A stretch of DNA of 64,000 nucleotides from Pseudarthrobacter sp. fls2-241-R2A-127 (GTDB lineage Bacteria; Actinomycetota; Actinomycetes; Actinomycetales; Micrococcaceae). Below the pieces are notes generated by a model. It did not search any database. It was not told the origin of the DNA and saw only the letters and a list, made by a program, of their open reading frames with translations. A program made the translations under genes and the position numbers. Within the stretch, counting starts at the first letter, position 1; each line of letters begins with the position of its first letter. Location of the stretch: assembly GCF_030209355.1 (NCBI RefSeq), contig NZ_JARVSF010000013.1:62001-126000 (forward strand), written 5' to 3'. Shown here piece after piece: positions 1 through 9,190 of the stretch.

Positions 1-261
1 AAGGGCCTTCCCGAGAACCTTTCCGAGGTGCTGGATGCGGCACTTGCCGCCCTGGAACCGGTGGCGGACTGGACAGCGGAGGGCATCCAGGCAGCCCTGA
101 AGCAGGCCTTGGTGGAGGACCTGGGCATCAAACCGCGGCTCGCGTTCGGGCCCGTCCGGACAGCTGTTTCCGGCCGGCGGATCTCCCCGCCCCTGTTCGA
201 ATCGATGGTAATCCTGGGCAAGGAATCCTCCCTGCGCAGGCTCCGCGCCTTCCGCGGCTGA
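1..261 (+). CDS. gltX: Glutamyl-tRNA synthetase, C-terminal fragment (cut by window start)
   Basis: The reading frame is open from the first base and ends in TGA at 259-261. The residues match the C-terminal helical anticodon-binding region of bacterial GluRS, including the family-typical ending [14 protein letters not shown]...LRRLR. The enzyme charges tRNA-Glu with glutamate. The catalytic half lies upstream of the window. The stop overlaps the ATG of the next gene by one base, so the two are probably co-transcribed. A tRNA-Glu gene lies 2.9 kb downstream. Confidence 0.85.
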   Translation, partial: KGLPENLSEVLDAALAALEPVADWTAEGIQAALKQALVEDLGIKPRLAFGPVRTAVSGRRISPPLFESMVILGKESSLRRLRAFRG

Positions 262-1007
262 TGACAGCGCCAAGCGAAGCCCGGGCGGGCGCTGCGGACA
301 CTCCGTTGGGCGTGGTCAGGGGCGTCCTGTTCGACATTGACGACACCCTGGTGGACCTCGAGTATTCGATGACCACCGCCCTGCGGGAGGTCAGCGAGCA
401 CCTGCTTCCCCACCTGGACCAGGCCGGCTGGGAACGTTTCGGGCGGATCTTTACCCACGAGACCACGCACTACTACGACCGCTACCTGGCCGGTGAGCTG
501 ACCTTCAATGAACAGCGCCTGCTCCGCGGACGCGCTGCCCTGGGCCATTTTGGCGTGGAATTGGCCGACGGCGATGAATCGCACCGGTGGCTGGCAGCGT
601 ACGTGGAAAAGCAGCCGTCCTACGTGAAACCGTTCCCGGACGTTTCGCCGCTCCTTGACGTTTTGGACGCCGCCGGGATCCCGTACGGGGCCGTCAGCAA
701 CAACGTCCACGATTACCAGCGCGCCAAGCTGGACGGCGCCGGCCTTGACCGCGTGAAGCACCTCGTAGGCACAGACACCCTGGGCGTGGCCAAGCCGGAT
801 CCGGCCATCTATCTGGAAGGCGTCAGGCTCCTGGGCACCATCCCTGCCGAGACGCTGTACGTGGGCGATAACCGGCTGCTGGATGCGGAAGGCTCGACGG
901 CGGCCGGCTTGGTTGGCATCTGGCTCAACCGCAACGCTGAGACCGCGGCCCACTTTGATGGAACCGCGGTCACCTCGTTGGCGGATCTGCTCCCGCTCTT
1001 CGCTTAG
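261..1007 (+). CDS. HAD-family hydrolase (haloacid dehalogenase-like phosphatase)
   Basis: This 248-residue protein has the full HAD motif set: motif I FDIDDTLVD near residue 26, the motif II serine in GAVSNN, the motif III lysine in KPDPAIY, and motif IV VGDNRLLDAEG. The layout, with an alpha-helical cap between motifs I and II, is that of subfamily I phosphatases such as phosphoglycolate phosphatase or YjjG-type nucleotidases. The substrate cannot be read from sequence. The ATG overlaps the gltX stop (TGATG), indicating translational coupling. About 20 residues precede the catalytic core. Confidence 0.85.
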   Translation: MTAPSEARAGAADTPLGVVRGVLFDIDDTLVDLEYSMTTALREVSEHLLPHLDQAGWERFGRIFTHETTHYYDRYLAGELTFNEQRLLRGRAALGHFGVELADGDESHRWLAAYVEKQPSYVKPFPDVSPLLDVLDAAGIPYGAVSNNVHDYQRAKLDGAGLDRVKHLVGTDTLGVAKPDPAIYLEGVRLLGTIPAETLYVGDNRLLDAEGSTAAGLVGIWLNRNAETAAHFDGTAVTSLADLLPLFA

Positions 1008-1069
1008 GTCCTGGCCGGGCGACCCACGTCCGGCCCGGACCATGCTTGACTGGCGGCCCGGCGTGCCTG

Positions 1070-2629
1070 TCAGGCGGCGTTCAGTCTCGCCGTGCGGCGG
1101 AGGAGGAAATATCCGCCGACAGCGGCTCCCACGAGCACGGCGATCAGCAGCAGTGCCGTCAGGGGACTGTCCAGCCAGGACGACGGCGACACAGCGGCTA
1201 CCTTGCTGTGCAGCTCCTGCGTTCCCGCAGCGATCCTCGCGTTGCCGTCGGCCAGTTTGCCGGCGCCGTCGGCGAGCTTGCCGGAACCGTCATCCAGCTG
1301 GCCGTTGCCGTCCGCGAGTTTCCCGGTACCGTCCGCCAGTTGGGTGGAGCCCGACTGCAGCTGGCCGGTGCCTTGGCTCAGGGTGGAGGTTCCCTCGGAC
1401 AAAGCCTCGGTTCCGGCCAGGAGGCCCGGGTTGGCCGGGTCGCCGTCGCCGTTGACGCCTGCACTGAGCTTGGTGGTGCCGTCCTGGAGGTTGTTGGCGG
1501 CGTAGATCAGGCCGGGGCTGTCGGGATTGCCCGGGACGCCATCCATTCCGGTCCTGATTTTTGCGGTGCCGTCAGCCAGCATGGTGGTGCCCAGCACGAC
1601 GCCGGGGTTTTGGGGATCCGTGGAGTTGAGCTTCTCCGCCAGGGTGGCGAAACCCGCCTTGAGCCGGCCCGCGCCGTCGTTCAGCTGGGCCGCCCCGGAG
1701 TTCAGGGTGCCTGTGCCCGCTTTCAACTGTCCCGCGCCGTCGTTCAGCTTTGCCGCCCCCGAGTCAAGCTGCCCTGCCCCCGCGTAGGCGCGCCGGCCGC
1801 CGTCGGCCAATTTGGCGATCTGGTCCTTGATCACCGCCAGCGGCACCAGGCCCTCCGGTCCGTTGGCGGCGGCCTCAAGCTGGTCCAGGCCCTGGCTGAG
1901 CGCAGCCAGTCCGTCGCCCTTGGTGGGGTCGTTGCCGGCCCCGGGGTACCCCTTCAGCTGGGCTGTTCCGTTCTTCAGCGCAGCAGTACCGGCCGCAAGG
2001 CTGCCGGCGCCGGCGTCGAGTTGGCCGGCCCCCGCCACCAGCTGGCCGGTCCCTGCTGCCAGTTGCCCGGCCCCGTCGGCAAGGTTGTTGGGGGCGTTGC
2101 CGGCTGCGGTTGGGGTGAGCGCGGCCGAGAGTGCTACGGCGCCGGCCTGGAGCTTCCGGGCACCGTCGTCCACCTGGTACACGCCGGGGACGAGTTTGTT
2201 CAGGACGTCATTTTGCAGCTTGGTGGTGCCGGCATGAAGCTTCTCCACGCCCGGGGCGAGCTGGTCCCGGACACCCGAGTAGATCTTGCCGGCCCCCGAC
2301 TCCAGGGCGAGGGCCCCGGCATTGAGCTGGGTGGTACCGTCCTTGACCTTGATCGAGCCGTCCTGCACCTGTGCTGCGCCCTTGCTCGCCGCTCCCGCGC
2401 CCGCAGCCAACCGGCCCGAGCCGTCCTTGAGCTGCGCGGCACCTGTGGCGGCCTGTTCGGCGCCGTCCATCAGTTGGGCCGAGCCGTTGGCGATCTGGCC
2501 CGTGAGATAGGTGTAGAAGGCAAGGAACAAGACCAGCAGGAGGGAGAGGGCCATGATGGCGACGGACTGGGGCCTGGCTTTGCGGGTTGCGGATGCAATG
2601 GTTGCTGTACGGGTTGTCAACGCTGACAC
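1070..2629 (-). CDS. YhgE/Pip-like membrane protein with heptad LxxGxxxL repeats
   Basis: This 519-residue protein has one N-terminal membrane segment (about residues 25-45, IMALSLLLVLFLAFYTYL) and one near the C-terminus (about 490-512). Between them lies a very long array of a heptad repeat in which Leu, Gly and Ala recur (patterns such as LADGAGQLAAGTGQL). This matches the X-heptad repeat of YhgE/Pip-domain proteins, which form extended extracytoplasmic coiled structures in Gram-positive bacteria; some relatives are phage-infection or type VII secretion-associated proteins. The GTG start at 2627-2629 has a GGAAG ribosome-binding site 7 bases upstream. A perfect 16-bp palindrome lies about 100 bp upstream (2730-2745). 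The function is not known. Confidence 0.75.
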   Translation of the reverse strand: MSALTTRTATIASATRKARPQSVAIMALSLLLVLFLAFYTYLTGQIANGSAQLMDGAEQAATGAAQLKDGSGRLAAGAGAASKGAAQVQDGSIKVKDGTTQLNAGALALESGAGKIYSGVRDQLAPGVEKLHAGTTKLQNDVLNKLVPGVYQVDDGARKLQAGAVALSAALTPTAAGNAPNNLADGAGQLAAGTGQLVAGAGQLDAGAGSLAAGTAALKNGTAQLKGYPGAGNDPTKGDGLAALSQGLDQLEAAANGPEGLVPLAVIKDQIAKLADGGRRAYAGAGQLDSGAAKLNDGAGQLKAGTGTLNSGAAQLNDGAGRLKAGFATLAEKLNSTDPQNPGVVLGTTMLADGTAKIRTGMDGVPGNPDSPGLIYAANNLQDGTTKLSAGVNGDGDPANPGLLAGTEALSEGTSTLSQGTGQLQSGSTQLADGTGKLADGNGQLDDGSGKLADGAGKLADGNARIAAGTQELHSKVAAVSPSSWLDSPLTALLLIAVLVGAAVGGYFLLRRTARLNAA

Positions 2630-2729
2630 TTCCTAACTTCCGCCGGACAGCAATGTCCGGTGGCGAAACCTTGGTGGGCAGGGCGGTCCCTTCGACCTCA
2701 TGGGTTCCCGAATTGACGGGCAGGAGCTT

Positions 2730-2745
2730 GTTACCGATCGGTAAC
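2730..2745. promoter_or_regulatory. Perfect 16-bp palindrome, probable TetR-type operator
   Basis: GTTACCGATCGGTAAC is a perfect palindrome upstream of the divergently placed heptad-repeat membrane protein gene. TetR-family operators commonly have this length and symmetry. A further half-site-like GGGTAAC follows at 2754-2760. No TetR gene is visible in the window, so the regulator would have to act in trans. Apart from this site and the tRNA promoter, I see nothing else in the 2630-2927 gap. Confidence 0.55.
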
Positions 2746-2834
2746 TTACTCGAGGGTAACCACAACGCCGGACGGCGGGCAAGGGTTTTGGCTGATACCT
2801 TTTTCGGCCGGCCCCAAATGCCGGCCCCGCCGAT

Positions 2835-2863
2835 TTGTGCGAGCCCGAAGTCTCGGGTAAAGT
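2835..2863 (+). promoter_or_regulatory. Putative promoter for the tRNA-Gln/tRNA-Glu pair
   Basis: TTGTGC (2835-2840) and TAAAGT (2858-2863) are separated by 17 bp and lie about 65 bp before tRNA-Gln. This is a reasonable but inexact match to a housekeeping sigma factor promoter. Confidence 0.4.
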
Positions 2864-2927
2864 AATTTCTCGTGCTGAGGCGCACGGAGCAGGGAAAACG
2901 CCCTGAAATCCGGCCCGAAAGTACCAT

Positions 2928-2999
2928 TGGGATATGGTGTAATTGGCAACACTACGGTTTCTGGTACCGTCATTCTAGGTTCGAGTCCTGGTATCCCAG
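2928..2999 (+). tRNA. tRNA-Gln (anticodon CUG)
   Basis: The acceptor arms TGGGATA (2928-2934) and TATCCCA (2992-2998) pair perfectly. The anticodon stem ACGGT/ACCGT closes the loop TTCTGGT with anticodon CTG, and a GGTTCGAGTCC T-arm is present. CCA is not encoded after the G discriminator. Confidence 0.93.
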
Positions 3000-3129
3000 C
3001 TCTGGTTTGAAGCCCTTTGCGGGGCCAAGAATCAGTAGGTTTCCAGCCGGTTCGCCGATTTGAAACCATGGCAAAGTGTGTGAAATACTCACTGAGCTTG
3101 TGCAGCGGAAACGCTGCCGGAAAGTACTT

Positions 3130-3202
3130 GGCCCCATCGTATAGCGGCCTAGTACGCTGCCCTCTCACGGCGGTAACGCGGGTTCGAATCCCGCTGGGGT
3201 CA
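3130..3202 (+). tRNA. tRNA-Glu (anticodon CUC)
   Basis: The acceptor stem GGCCCCA/TGGGGTC pairs with one G-U. The anticodon stem CTGCC/GGCGG closes the loop CTCTCAC, giving anticodon CTC. The T-arm GGTTCGAATCC is canonical. Unlike the upstream tRNA-Gln, CCA is encoded directly after the discriminator (3203-3205). Confidence 0.93.
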
Positions 3203-3209
3203 CCATGGA

Positions 3210-3241
3210 ATGGTCCCGGGCTCTAGCCCGGGACCATTTTT
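3210..3241 (+). terminator. Intrinsic terminator after the tRNA pair
   Basis: A perfect 11-bp stem (3210-3220 with 3227-3237, ATGGTCCCGGG) with a 6-nt loop is followed directly by a T run. It ends the tRNA-Gln/tRNA-Glu transcript. Confidence 0.85.
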
Positions 3242-3367
3242 GTTTGCCCGGCAGTCCCCCCGAAAAGTCCTTTCCGCGGACGCAACACCATGCCTGGCGC
3301 AGGGGAGCGGTCCCTCCTGCGGGGAGGCGCTGCTGCCGGGCTAAGTGATGGAGCAGGCGGAAGCCGC

Positions 3368-3916
3368 TTAGGCAGCCTGCGCCAGGGCGGCCGCCGCGTC
3401 CCGGACCTTGATCAGCGTGCGGAGGTTGCGGGTGGTGGTGGCGGCCTTGAACCTGGACTTCGAACTGACCTTGCTGAAGGGGCTGTCCAGGGTGCCGCCC
3501 ACCGGGGCCAGCCATGCCAGCGCTTCAGGTCCCAGGCGCCTCTGGTTTTGCCCGTCAATGGCCGCGCCGGCCGCTTCCAGTTCGTCCAGGACCGCGGCGT
3601 CGGACGAGAAGGTGATGTAGGTGTGGGTGGACTTGTCATCTTCCGGATAGGGGCAGGCGTCCACCAGTTCGGCCACCCGTCCGGCCTCCACAACGACCAC
3701 CCAGGCCTCATAGCCGAACGCTGCGCGGAGGCATTTTTCGGTACCGCGTTTGACGCCGGCTGCGTCCAAACTGCTGGTCAACACCACGTTTCCGCTGGCC
3801 AGGAGGGTCTTGGCATCCGCAAAGCCCGAGTCGTTCAGCGCATTCCGGAGGTCCGCCATCTTGATATTGATTCCGCCAACATTGACTCCACGGAGGAAGA
3901 CTGCGTAGCTGCCCAT
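3368..3916 (-). CDS. DUF1697 family protein
   Basis: This protein of about 182 residues begins MGSYAVFLRGVNVGGINIKM, the hallmark N-terminus of DUF1697, with the following ASGNVV segment also typical. Members are small soluble bacterial proteins of unknown biochemical role. I prefer the ATG at 3916 over the GTG two codons upstream because MGSYAVFLRG aligns with family starts. It stands alone between the tRNA terminator and the convergent end of the leucine regulator. Confidence 0.8.
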   Translation of the reverse strand: MGSYAVFLRGVNVGGINIKMADLRNALNDSGFADAKTLLASGNVVLTSSLDAAGVKRGTEKCLRAAFGYEAWVVVVEAGRVAELVDACPYPEDDKSTHTYITFSSDAAVLDELEAAGAAIDGQNQRRLGPEALAWLAPVGGTLDSPFSKVSSKSRFKAATTTRNLRTLIKVRDAAAALAQAA

Positions 3917-3991
3917 GGGCACAGCCTAGTAGCCGCGGGCAGAGCCTGGTGGCTGCGTGGTCCGCCGGAGCGGAAAACGGGACGGATCCCC

Positions 3992-4711
3992 TTAATCGTT
4001 GGTCTTGCGCAGGGCTTCGGTGAGGATCCGGCCGGCGTTGCAGACCACCTCTGCGTGCAGGCGCCCGGGCTGGCGGGTCAGCCGCTCGATCGGCCCGGAA
4101 ATGGAGACGGCGGCGATCACCCTGCCGGACGGTCCCCGCACCGGCGCGGAGACGGAGGCGACCCCGGGCTCACGCTCCCCAAGGCTCTGTCCCCAGCCCC
4201 GTCGTCGTACGCCTGCCAGGACGGTGGGCGTGAAGCGCGCTGACTGCAGGCCCTCGAGGAGCCGGTCGTGGTCCTCCCACGCGAGAAGCACCTGGGCGGC
4301 CGAGCCTGCTTTCATGGACAGCTGCGTGCCCACGGGGATGGTGTCGCGGAGTCCGATGGGGCGTTCGGCGGACGCAACGCACACACGCCAGTCGCCCTGC
4401 CGGCGGAAGATCTGGGCACTTTCCCCGGTGGCGTCCCGCAGTTGCATGAGGACGGGGCCGGCGGAGGCGATCAGGCGGTCCTCGCCCGCGGCAGAGGCGA
4501 GCTCCACGAGCCTGCTGCCCAGGACGAACCGGCCCTGGATATCGCGGCTGACCAGCCGGTGATGGACGAGGGCCAGGGCGAGCCGGTGGACGGTGGGCCG
4601 GGCCAGGCCGGTGGCGGCCACGAGCTGTGCCAGCGTGGTGGGGCCGGCCTCGAGTGCATCGAGCACCTGGGCTGCTTTATCAATGACGCCGACTCCACTA
4701 GAATTGTCCAT
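3992..4711 (-). CDS. ltbR: IclR-family regulator of leucine biosynthesis (NdgR/LtbR type)
   Basis: The protein of about 239 residues has an N-terminal winged helix (DALEAGPTTLAQLVAATGLARPTVHRL, about residues 15-40) and an IclR effector domain ending in SISGPIERL. The divergent position next to leuC is the conserved arrangement of LtbR (Corynebacterium) and NdgR (Streptomyces), which control leuCD and other amino acid genes. The frame stays open to 4837, but the upstream extension runs into leuC and lacks family residues, so I chose the ATG at 4711 (MDNSSGVGV). The ligand is not evident. The name rests on family plus synteny. Confidence 0.85.
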   Translation of the reverse strand: MDNSSGVGVIDKAAQVLDALEAGPTTLAQLVAATGLARPTVHRLALALVHHRLVSRDIQGRFVLGSRLVELASAAGEDRLIASAGPVLMQLRDATGESAQIFRRQGDWRVCVASAERPIGLRDTIPVGTQLSMKAGSAAQVLLAWEDHDRLLEGLQSARFTPTVLAGVRRRGWGQSLGEREPGVASVSAPVRGPSGRVIAAVSISGPIERLTRQPGRLHAEVVCNAGRILTEALRKTND

Positions 4712-4726
4712 GTAATGATATTGCCG

Positions 4727-4741
4727 TCTCAATATCTGAGA
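4727..4741. promoter_or_regulatory. Inverted repeat in the ltbR-leuC intergenic region, candidate operator
   Basis: TCTCA-N5-TGAGA lies about 15 bp upstream of the ltbR start and 85 bp upstream of leuC, inside an A/T-rich patch. The position suits autoregulation and leuCD control by the IclR protein, but no binding consensus was tested. Confidence 0.4.
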
Positions 4742-4824
4742 TGCAAATCTTTCGGCTGGCGCAGTGCGGAGCCGTCCTGATTCAGTTGGACTCATCAGCC
4801 AAACAGCAGTGAAGGGAGATGGCC

Positions 4825-6297
4825 ATGGCAAAGACATTGGCCGAGAAAGTCTGGGACGCGCACGTGGTGCGCAAAGGCGAAGGCGAAGGAGCCAACGCCC
4901 AGCCCGACCTCCTCTTTATCGATCTCCACCTGGTCCACGAAGTCACGTCCCCGCAGGCCTTCGAAGGCCTGCGCCTTGCCGGCCGCGCGCTGCGCCGGCC
5001 GGACCTGACGATTGCCACTGAAGACCACAACACCCCCACGCTGGACATCGACAAGCCTATTGCCGATCTCACCAGCCGCACCCAGATCCAGACGCTGCGC
5101 AACAACTGCGCGGAGTTCGGCGTACGCCTGCACAGCCTGGGTGACGCCGAGCAGGGCATCGTCCACGTGGTCGGTCCCCAGCTTGGCCTGACCCAGCCCG
5201 GAATGACGGTGGTCTGCGGTGACTCGCACACCTCCACCCACGGGGCCTTCGGCGCCCTCGCCATGGGCATCGGCACCTCCGAGGTGGAGCATGTCATGGC
5301 CACCCAGACCCTGTCGCTGAAGCCGTTCAAGACCATGGCCATCAACGTTGAGGGCACGCTGCGCCCCGGCGTCACCGCCAAGGACATCATCCTCGCCGTG
5401 ATCGCCAAGATCGGCACCGGCGGCGGCCAGGGCTACGTCCTGGAATACCGCGGCTCCGCCATCCGTGCGCTCTCCATGGAAGCACGGATGACCATCTGCA
5501 ACATGTCCATCGAAGCCGGCGCGCGGGCCGGCATGGTGGCCCCGGACCAAACCACCTACGACTACATGTCCGGCCGCCCGCACGCGCCCCAGGGCGCCGA
5601 GTGGGACGCCGCCGTCGAATACTGGAACACCCTGCGCACCGACGACGACGCCACCTTCGACGTCGAGGTGGACCTGGACGCGGACACGCTGGAGCCCTTC
5701 GTCACCTGGGGCACCAACCCCGGCCAGGGCGTCTCCCTCTCCCAGTCCGTGCCCAACCCGGCGGACTTCGGCGACGAGAACGCCAAAGCCGCCGCCGAAC
5801 GCGCCCTGCAGTACATGGGACTCGAAGCCGGCACGCCGATGAAGGAGATCCGGGTGGACACCGTCTTCCTGGGCTCCTGCACCAACTCGCGGATGGAAGA
5901 CCTCCGTGCCGCCGCCGACATCATCCGCGGCCGCGAGAAAGACCCCAACATCCGGATGCTCGTGGTGCCGGGTTCCGCACGGGTACGTCTTGAAGCCGAA
6001 GCCGAAGGCCTGGACAAGGTGTTCAAGGACTTCGGCGCCGAGTGGCGCTTCGCAGGCTGCTCCATGTGCCTGGGCATGAACCCGGACCAGCTGGAGGTGG
6101 GGGAGCGTTGCGCCTCCACGTCCAACCGCAACTTCGAAGGACGCCAGGGCAAGGGCGGCCGCACCCACCTGGTTTCCCCGGTGGTGGCCGCAGCCACGGC
6201 CGTCCGCGGCACGCTCAGCTCGCCGTCTGACCTCGATCCTGCCCCCGAGCCGGTGGCGGAGCCTGCCGAAACCCCATCCGCAAGCCACGCAGCCTAG
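4825..6297 (+). CDS. leuC: 3-isopropylmalate dehydratase large subunit
   Basis: This 490-residue aconitase-family subunit interconverts 2- and 3-isopropylmalate in leucine synthesis, acting with LeuD. The [4Fe-4S] cysteines are visible at residue 352 (FLGSCTNSR) and at 412 and 415 (AGCSMCLG). The active-site stretch [13 protein letters not shown] is intact. I chose the second ATG (4825, [10 protein letters not shown]) because AGGGAG lies 6 nt before it; the ATG at 4819 is too close to that site. About 25 residues of Pro/Glu/Ala-rich tail follow the conserved C-terminus. leuD starts 8 bp downstream. Confidence 0.96.
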   Translation: MAKTLAEKVWDAHVVRKGEGEGANAQPDLLFIDLHLVHEVTSPQAFEGLRLAGRALRRPDLTIATEDHNTPTLDIDKPIADLTSRTQIQTLRNNCAEFGVRLHSLGDAEQGIVHVVGPQLGLTQPGMTVVCGDSHTSTHGAFGALAMGIGTSEVEHVMATQTLSLKPFKTMAINVEGTLRPGVTAKDIILAVIAKIGTGGGQGYVLEYRGSAIRALSMEARMTICNMSIEAGARAGMVAPDQTTYDYMSGRPHAPQGAEWDAAVEYWNTLRTDDDATFDVEVDLDADTLEPFVTWGTNPGQGVSLSQSVPNPADFGDENAKAAAERALQYMGLEAGTPMKEIRVDTVFLGSCTNSRMEDLRAAADIIRGREKDPNIRMLVVPGSARVRLEAEAEGLDKVFKDFGAEWRFAGCSMCLGMNPDQLEVGERCASTSNRNFEGRQGKGGRTHLVSPVVAAATAVRGTLSSPSDLDPAPEPVAEPAETPSASHAA

Positions 6298-6305
6298 GAC
6301 ACATC

Positions 6306-6908
6306 ATGGAAAAGTTCACCAAGCACACCGGCGTCGGCGTCCCGCTGCGCCAGAGCAACGTCGACACCGACCAGATCATCCCGGCGGTGTACCTCAAGCG
6401 CATCACCCGGACCGGGTTCGAGGATGCCCTCTTCTCGGCCTGGCGCAAGGATCCCTCATTCATCCTCAACAAGGAGCCCTTCACCACCGGTTCGGTGCTC
6501 GTGGCAGGCCCGGACTTCGGCACCGGGTCGTCCCGCGAACACGCCGTCTGGGCGCTGAAGGACTACGGCTTCAAAGCCGTGCTCTCTTCCCGCTTCGCCG
6601 ACATCTTCCGCGGCAATTCAGGCAAGCAGGGCCTGCTGGCGGCCCAGGTGGCGCAGGACGACATCGAACTCATCTGGAAAGAGCTCGAGAACGCCCCGGG
6701 AACCGAGGTCACCGTGGACCTCGAGTCCAAGACCGTGGTGTGCGGCAACATCGTGGCACCCTTCGAAATCGACGACTACACCCGCTGGCGGCTCCTGGAG
6801 GGCCTGGATGACATTGGGCTGACCCTCCAGCACGAAGCCGACATCACTGCCTACGAGGCCACCCGCCCGGCGTTCAAGCCCAAGACGCTGCCCGCCAAGC
6901 TGTCCTAG
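6306..6908 (+). CDS. leuD: 3-isopropylmalate dehydratase small subunit
   Basis: The 200-residue swivel-domain subunit pairs with LeuC. Diagnostic features are [17 protein letters not shown] near the N-terminus and [22 protein letters not shown], the substrate-recognition loop. The length is normal for the family. It forms a two-gene operon with leuC and is followed by a strong terminator. Confidence 0.96.
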   Translation: MEKFTKHTGVGVPLRQSNVDTDQIIPAVYLKRITRTGFEDALFSAWRKDPSFILNKEPFTTGSVLVAGPDFGTGSSREHAVWALKDYGFKAVLSSRFADIFRGNSGKQGLLAAQVAQDDIELIWKELENAPGTEVTVDLESKTVVCGNIVAPFEIDDYTRWRLLEGLDDIGLTLQHEADITAYEATRPAFKPKTLPAKLS

Positions 6909-6919
6909 GCAAGCTTTCC

Positions 6920-6964
6920 CTCCGGCCCCTTCCCCGCCTGCGTGGAGAAGGGGCCGGAGTTGTT
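6920..6964 (+). terminator. Intrinsic terminator after leuCD
   Basis: A 13-bp GC-rich stem (6920-6932 with 6947-6959, CTCCGGCCCCTTC) is followed by TTGTTT. It separates leuCD from murA. Confidence 0.75.
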
Positions 6965-7084
6965 TGGAGTCCGCCACGGACTGCCGCCGGCGCCCGCTTA
7001 TTTCGGTTCGGTAACGCGACCTCCTATGCTTGGTTGGAGCCTTTGCAAGGATTTGTGGGCTAGTGATCGTGAGGAAACCGGTAT

Positions 7085-8410
7085 ATGAGTAGTGTTCTGA
7101 CAATCCGCGGTGGAGTTCCGCTTACAGGCCGCGTCAGCGTCCGCGGGGCAAAGAATCTTGTACCGAAGGCCATGGTGGCAGCACTGCTGGGCAACGAACC
7201 CTCGGTGCTGCGGAACGTGCCGGAGATCAAGGACGTAGAGGTCGTCACTTCCCTGCTGCAGCTGCATGGCGTGACCGTGGATAAAGACCCGGTCAGCGGA
7301 GACCTCACGCTCGATCCGACGTCCGCCAAGACGGCCTCCAGCACGGCCATCGACGCCCACGCGGGCGATTCCCGGATCCCCATCCTGCTGTGCGGGCCCT
7401 TGATCCACGCGATCGGGGAAGCATTCATCCCCGATCTGGGCGGCTGCAAGATCGGCGACCGTCCCATCGACTACCACTTGGACGTGCTGCGCCAGTTTGG
7501 TGCCGTCGTCGAGAAACGCCCGGGCGGAATCCACATTTCGGCCCCCAAGGGACTGCACGGGGCCAAGATCTCGTTGCCGTATCCCTCTGTCGGGGCCACC
7601 GAGCAGGTCCTCCTCAGCGCCACCCGGGCGGAAGGCATCACGGAACTGTCCGGTGCGGCCACCGAGCCCGAGGTCATCGACCTGATCGCCGTGCTGCAGA
7701 AGATGGGCGCCATCATCAGCGTCCAGACGGACCGGACCATCCGCATCGAGGGTGTCCGCGATCTCGGCGGCTACAACCACCGTGCCCTCTCGGACCGCAA
7801 CGAGTCGGCGTCCTGGGCCTCGGCTGCCTTGGTCACCCGCGGTGACATCTTCGTTGAAGGCGCCTCCCAGCGCGACATGATGACGTTCCTGAACACCTAC
7901 CGCAAAGTGGGCGGCGGCATGGACATCGGCGAGGACGGCATCCGCTTCTACCACAAGGGCGGCAAGCTCAACCCGCTGGTCCTGGAAACGGACGTGCACC
8001 CCGGATTCATGACGGACTGGCAGCAGCCCCTGGTGGTTGCGTTGACCCAGGCCGAGGGCGTCTCGATCGTCCACGAAACGGTGTACGAGAACCGGTTCGG
8101 CTTCACCGATGCCCTCATCCGGATGGGCGCCAGCATCCAGGTCCACCGTGAGTGCCTCGGCAGCGTCCCGTGCCGGTTTGGCCAGCGCAACTTCCTTCAC
8201 TCGGCAGTCATCTCCGGCCCCACCCAGCTCAAGGGAACCGACATTGACGTGCCCGACCTGCGCGGCGGGTTCAGCCACCTTATTGCCGCCCTGGCCGCCA
8301 CCGGAACCTCCCGGGTAACGGGCATCGACATCATCAACCGCGGCTACGAGCGCTTCACCGAAAAGCTCGCCGGCCTTGGTGCCGACTTCGACATCGCCAC
8401 CACGAAGTAG
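7085..8410 (+). CDS. murA: UDP-N-acetylglucosamine 1-carboxyvinyltransferase
   Basis: MurA transfers enolpyruvate from PEP to UDP-GlcNAc, the first committed step of peptidoglycan synthesis in the cytoplasm. The 441-residue protein shows GAKNLVPK (substrate-binding Lys-Asn) near residue 22 and the active-site loop LGGCKIGDRPIDYH with cysteine at position 121. A Cys at this site is the fosfomycin-sensitive form; mycobacteria carry Asp. AGGAAA lies 8 nt before the ATG. murA heads a run murA-plsC-gpsA-ddl with tight spacing, linking wall and phospholipid precursor synthesis. Confidence 0.95.
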   Translation: MSSVLTIRGGVPLTGRVSVRGAKNLVPKAMVAALLGNEPSVLRNVPEIKDVEVVTSLLQLHGVTVDKDPVSGDLTLDPTSAKTASSTAIDAHAGDSRIPILLCGPLIHAIGEAFIPDLGGCKIGDRPIDYHLDVLRQFGAVVEKRPGGIHISAPKGLHGAKISLPYPSVGATEQVLLSATRAEGITELSGAATEPEVIDLIAVLQKMGAIISVQTDRTIRIEGVRDLGGYNHRALSDRNESASWASAALVTRGDIFVEGASQRDMMTFLNTYRKVGGGMDIGEDGIRFYHKGGKLNPLVLETDVHPGFMTDWQQPLVVALTQAEGVSIVHETVYENRFGFTDALIRMGASIQVHRECLGSVPCRFGQRNFLHSAVISGPTQLKGTDIDVPDLRGGFSHLIAALAATGTSRVTGIDIINRGYERFTEKLAGLGADFDIATTK

Positions 8411-8419
8411 CGGCGGACC

Positions 8420-9190
8420 GTGAAGGAATCGGCCAAAAGCAGGGCCACGTTTGTGTTCATCGCCGGGATCGCCCGCCCGCTGCTGAACCTCATGATGGCG
8501 AAGAAATGGGAAGGCACCGAGAAGCTGCCTGCCGGCGGCTTCATTGCCGCACCCAACCACTGCACCGAGATCGACCCCCTGGTTGTGGGACACATGCTCT
8601 ACAACCAGGGGCGTGCCCCGCACTTCCTGGCCAAGGCCGGCCTGTTCAACGTTCCCGGCCTGGGCTGGCTCCTGCATGCCACCAAGCAGGTCCCCGTTGA
8701 GCGTTCGACGACGGGAGCGAACCGTTCGCTGCAGGTGGCCCAGGAGATCGTGGCCGAGGGCGGAGCGATCATCATCTACCCGGAGGGCACGTTGACCCGG
8801 GATCCTGCGCTCTGGCCCATGAAAGGCCACACCGGTGCGGCCAGGCTCGCCCTTGAGGGCGGAATCCCCGTGGTGCCCATCGCCCACTGGGGTGCCCACG
8901 AGGTGTTCCCCCGGTACGGCAAAAGGTTCCACCTGTTTCCGCGGAAGCTCTCGCGGGTTGTGGTGGGGGACCCGGTGGACCTCAGCGCCTTCAGCGGCCG
9001 CCCCCTGGACAAGGCGACACTGACCGAAGCCACCGAGGTCATCATGGCCGCGATCACCGGCCTGCTGGCTGGCCTTCGCGGTGAACAGCCGCCTGCCCAA
9101 CGCTGGGATCCGGCCAAGCAGCAACAGGCCAAGCACGGACGATTCATCGAACGCGGACAGCAGTCCGGCCCGGAAGCTGAAGCCCAGTGA
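8420..9190 (+). CDS. plsC: 1-acyl-sn-glycerol-3-phosphate acyltransferase (PlsC family)
   Basis: This 256-residue acyltransferase has the NHCTEIDPL (H-x4-D) catalytic motif near residue 48 and the PEGTLTRD motif near residue 117. It is expected to make phosphatidic acid at the inner face of the membrane. It starts with GTG nine bases after murA, and its stop overlaps the GTG of gpsA (GTGA). The adjacency to gpsA, which makes the glycerol-3-phosphate backbone, supports a phospholipid role. The acyl acceptor of this paralogue is not certain. Confidence 0.88.
   Translation: MKESAKSRATFVFIAGIARPLLNLMMAKKWEGTEKLPAGGFIAAPNHCTEIDPLVVGHMLYNQGRAPHFLAKAGLFNVPGLGWLLHATKQVPVERSTTGANRSLQVAQEIVAEGGAIIIYPEGTLTRDPALWPMKGHTGAARLALEGGIPVVPIAHWGAHEVFPRYGKRFHLFPRKLSRVVVGDPVDLSAFSGRPLDKATLTEATEVIMAAITGLLAGLRGEQPPAQRWDPAKQQQAKHGRFIERGQQSGPEAEAQ

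Noticed and set aside
1046..2626. Long plus-strand open frame of 526 codons opposite the heptad-repeat gene
   Set aside because: It is the mirror of a highly repetitive high-GC coding sequence; the minus-strand frame has the membrane segments, repeat pattern, start signal and ribosome-binding site.
6998..9136. 712-codon minus-strand frame across murA and plsC
   Set aside because: Antisense to two clearly conserved genes; composition is that of a high-GC shadow frame.
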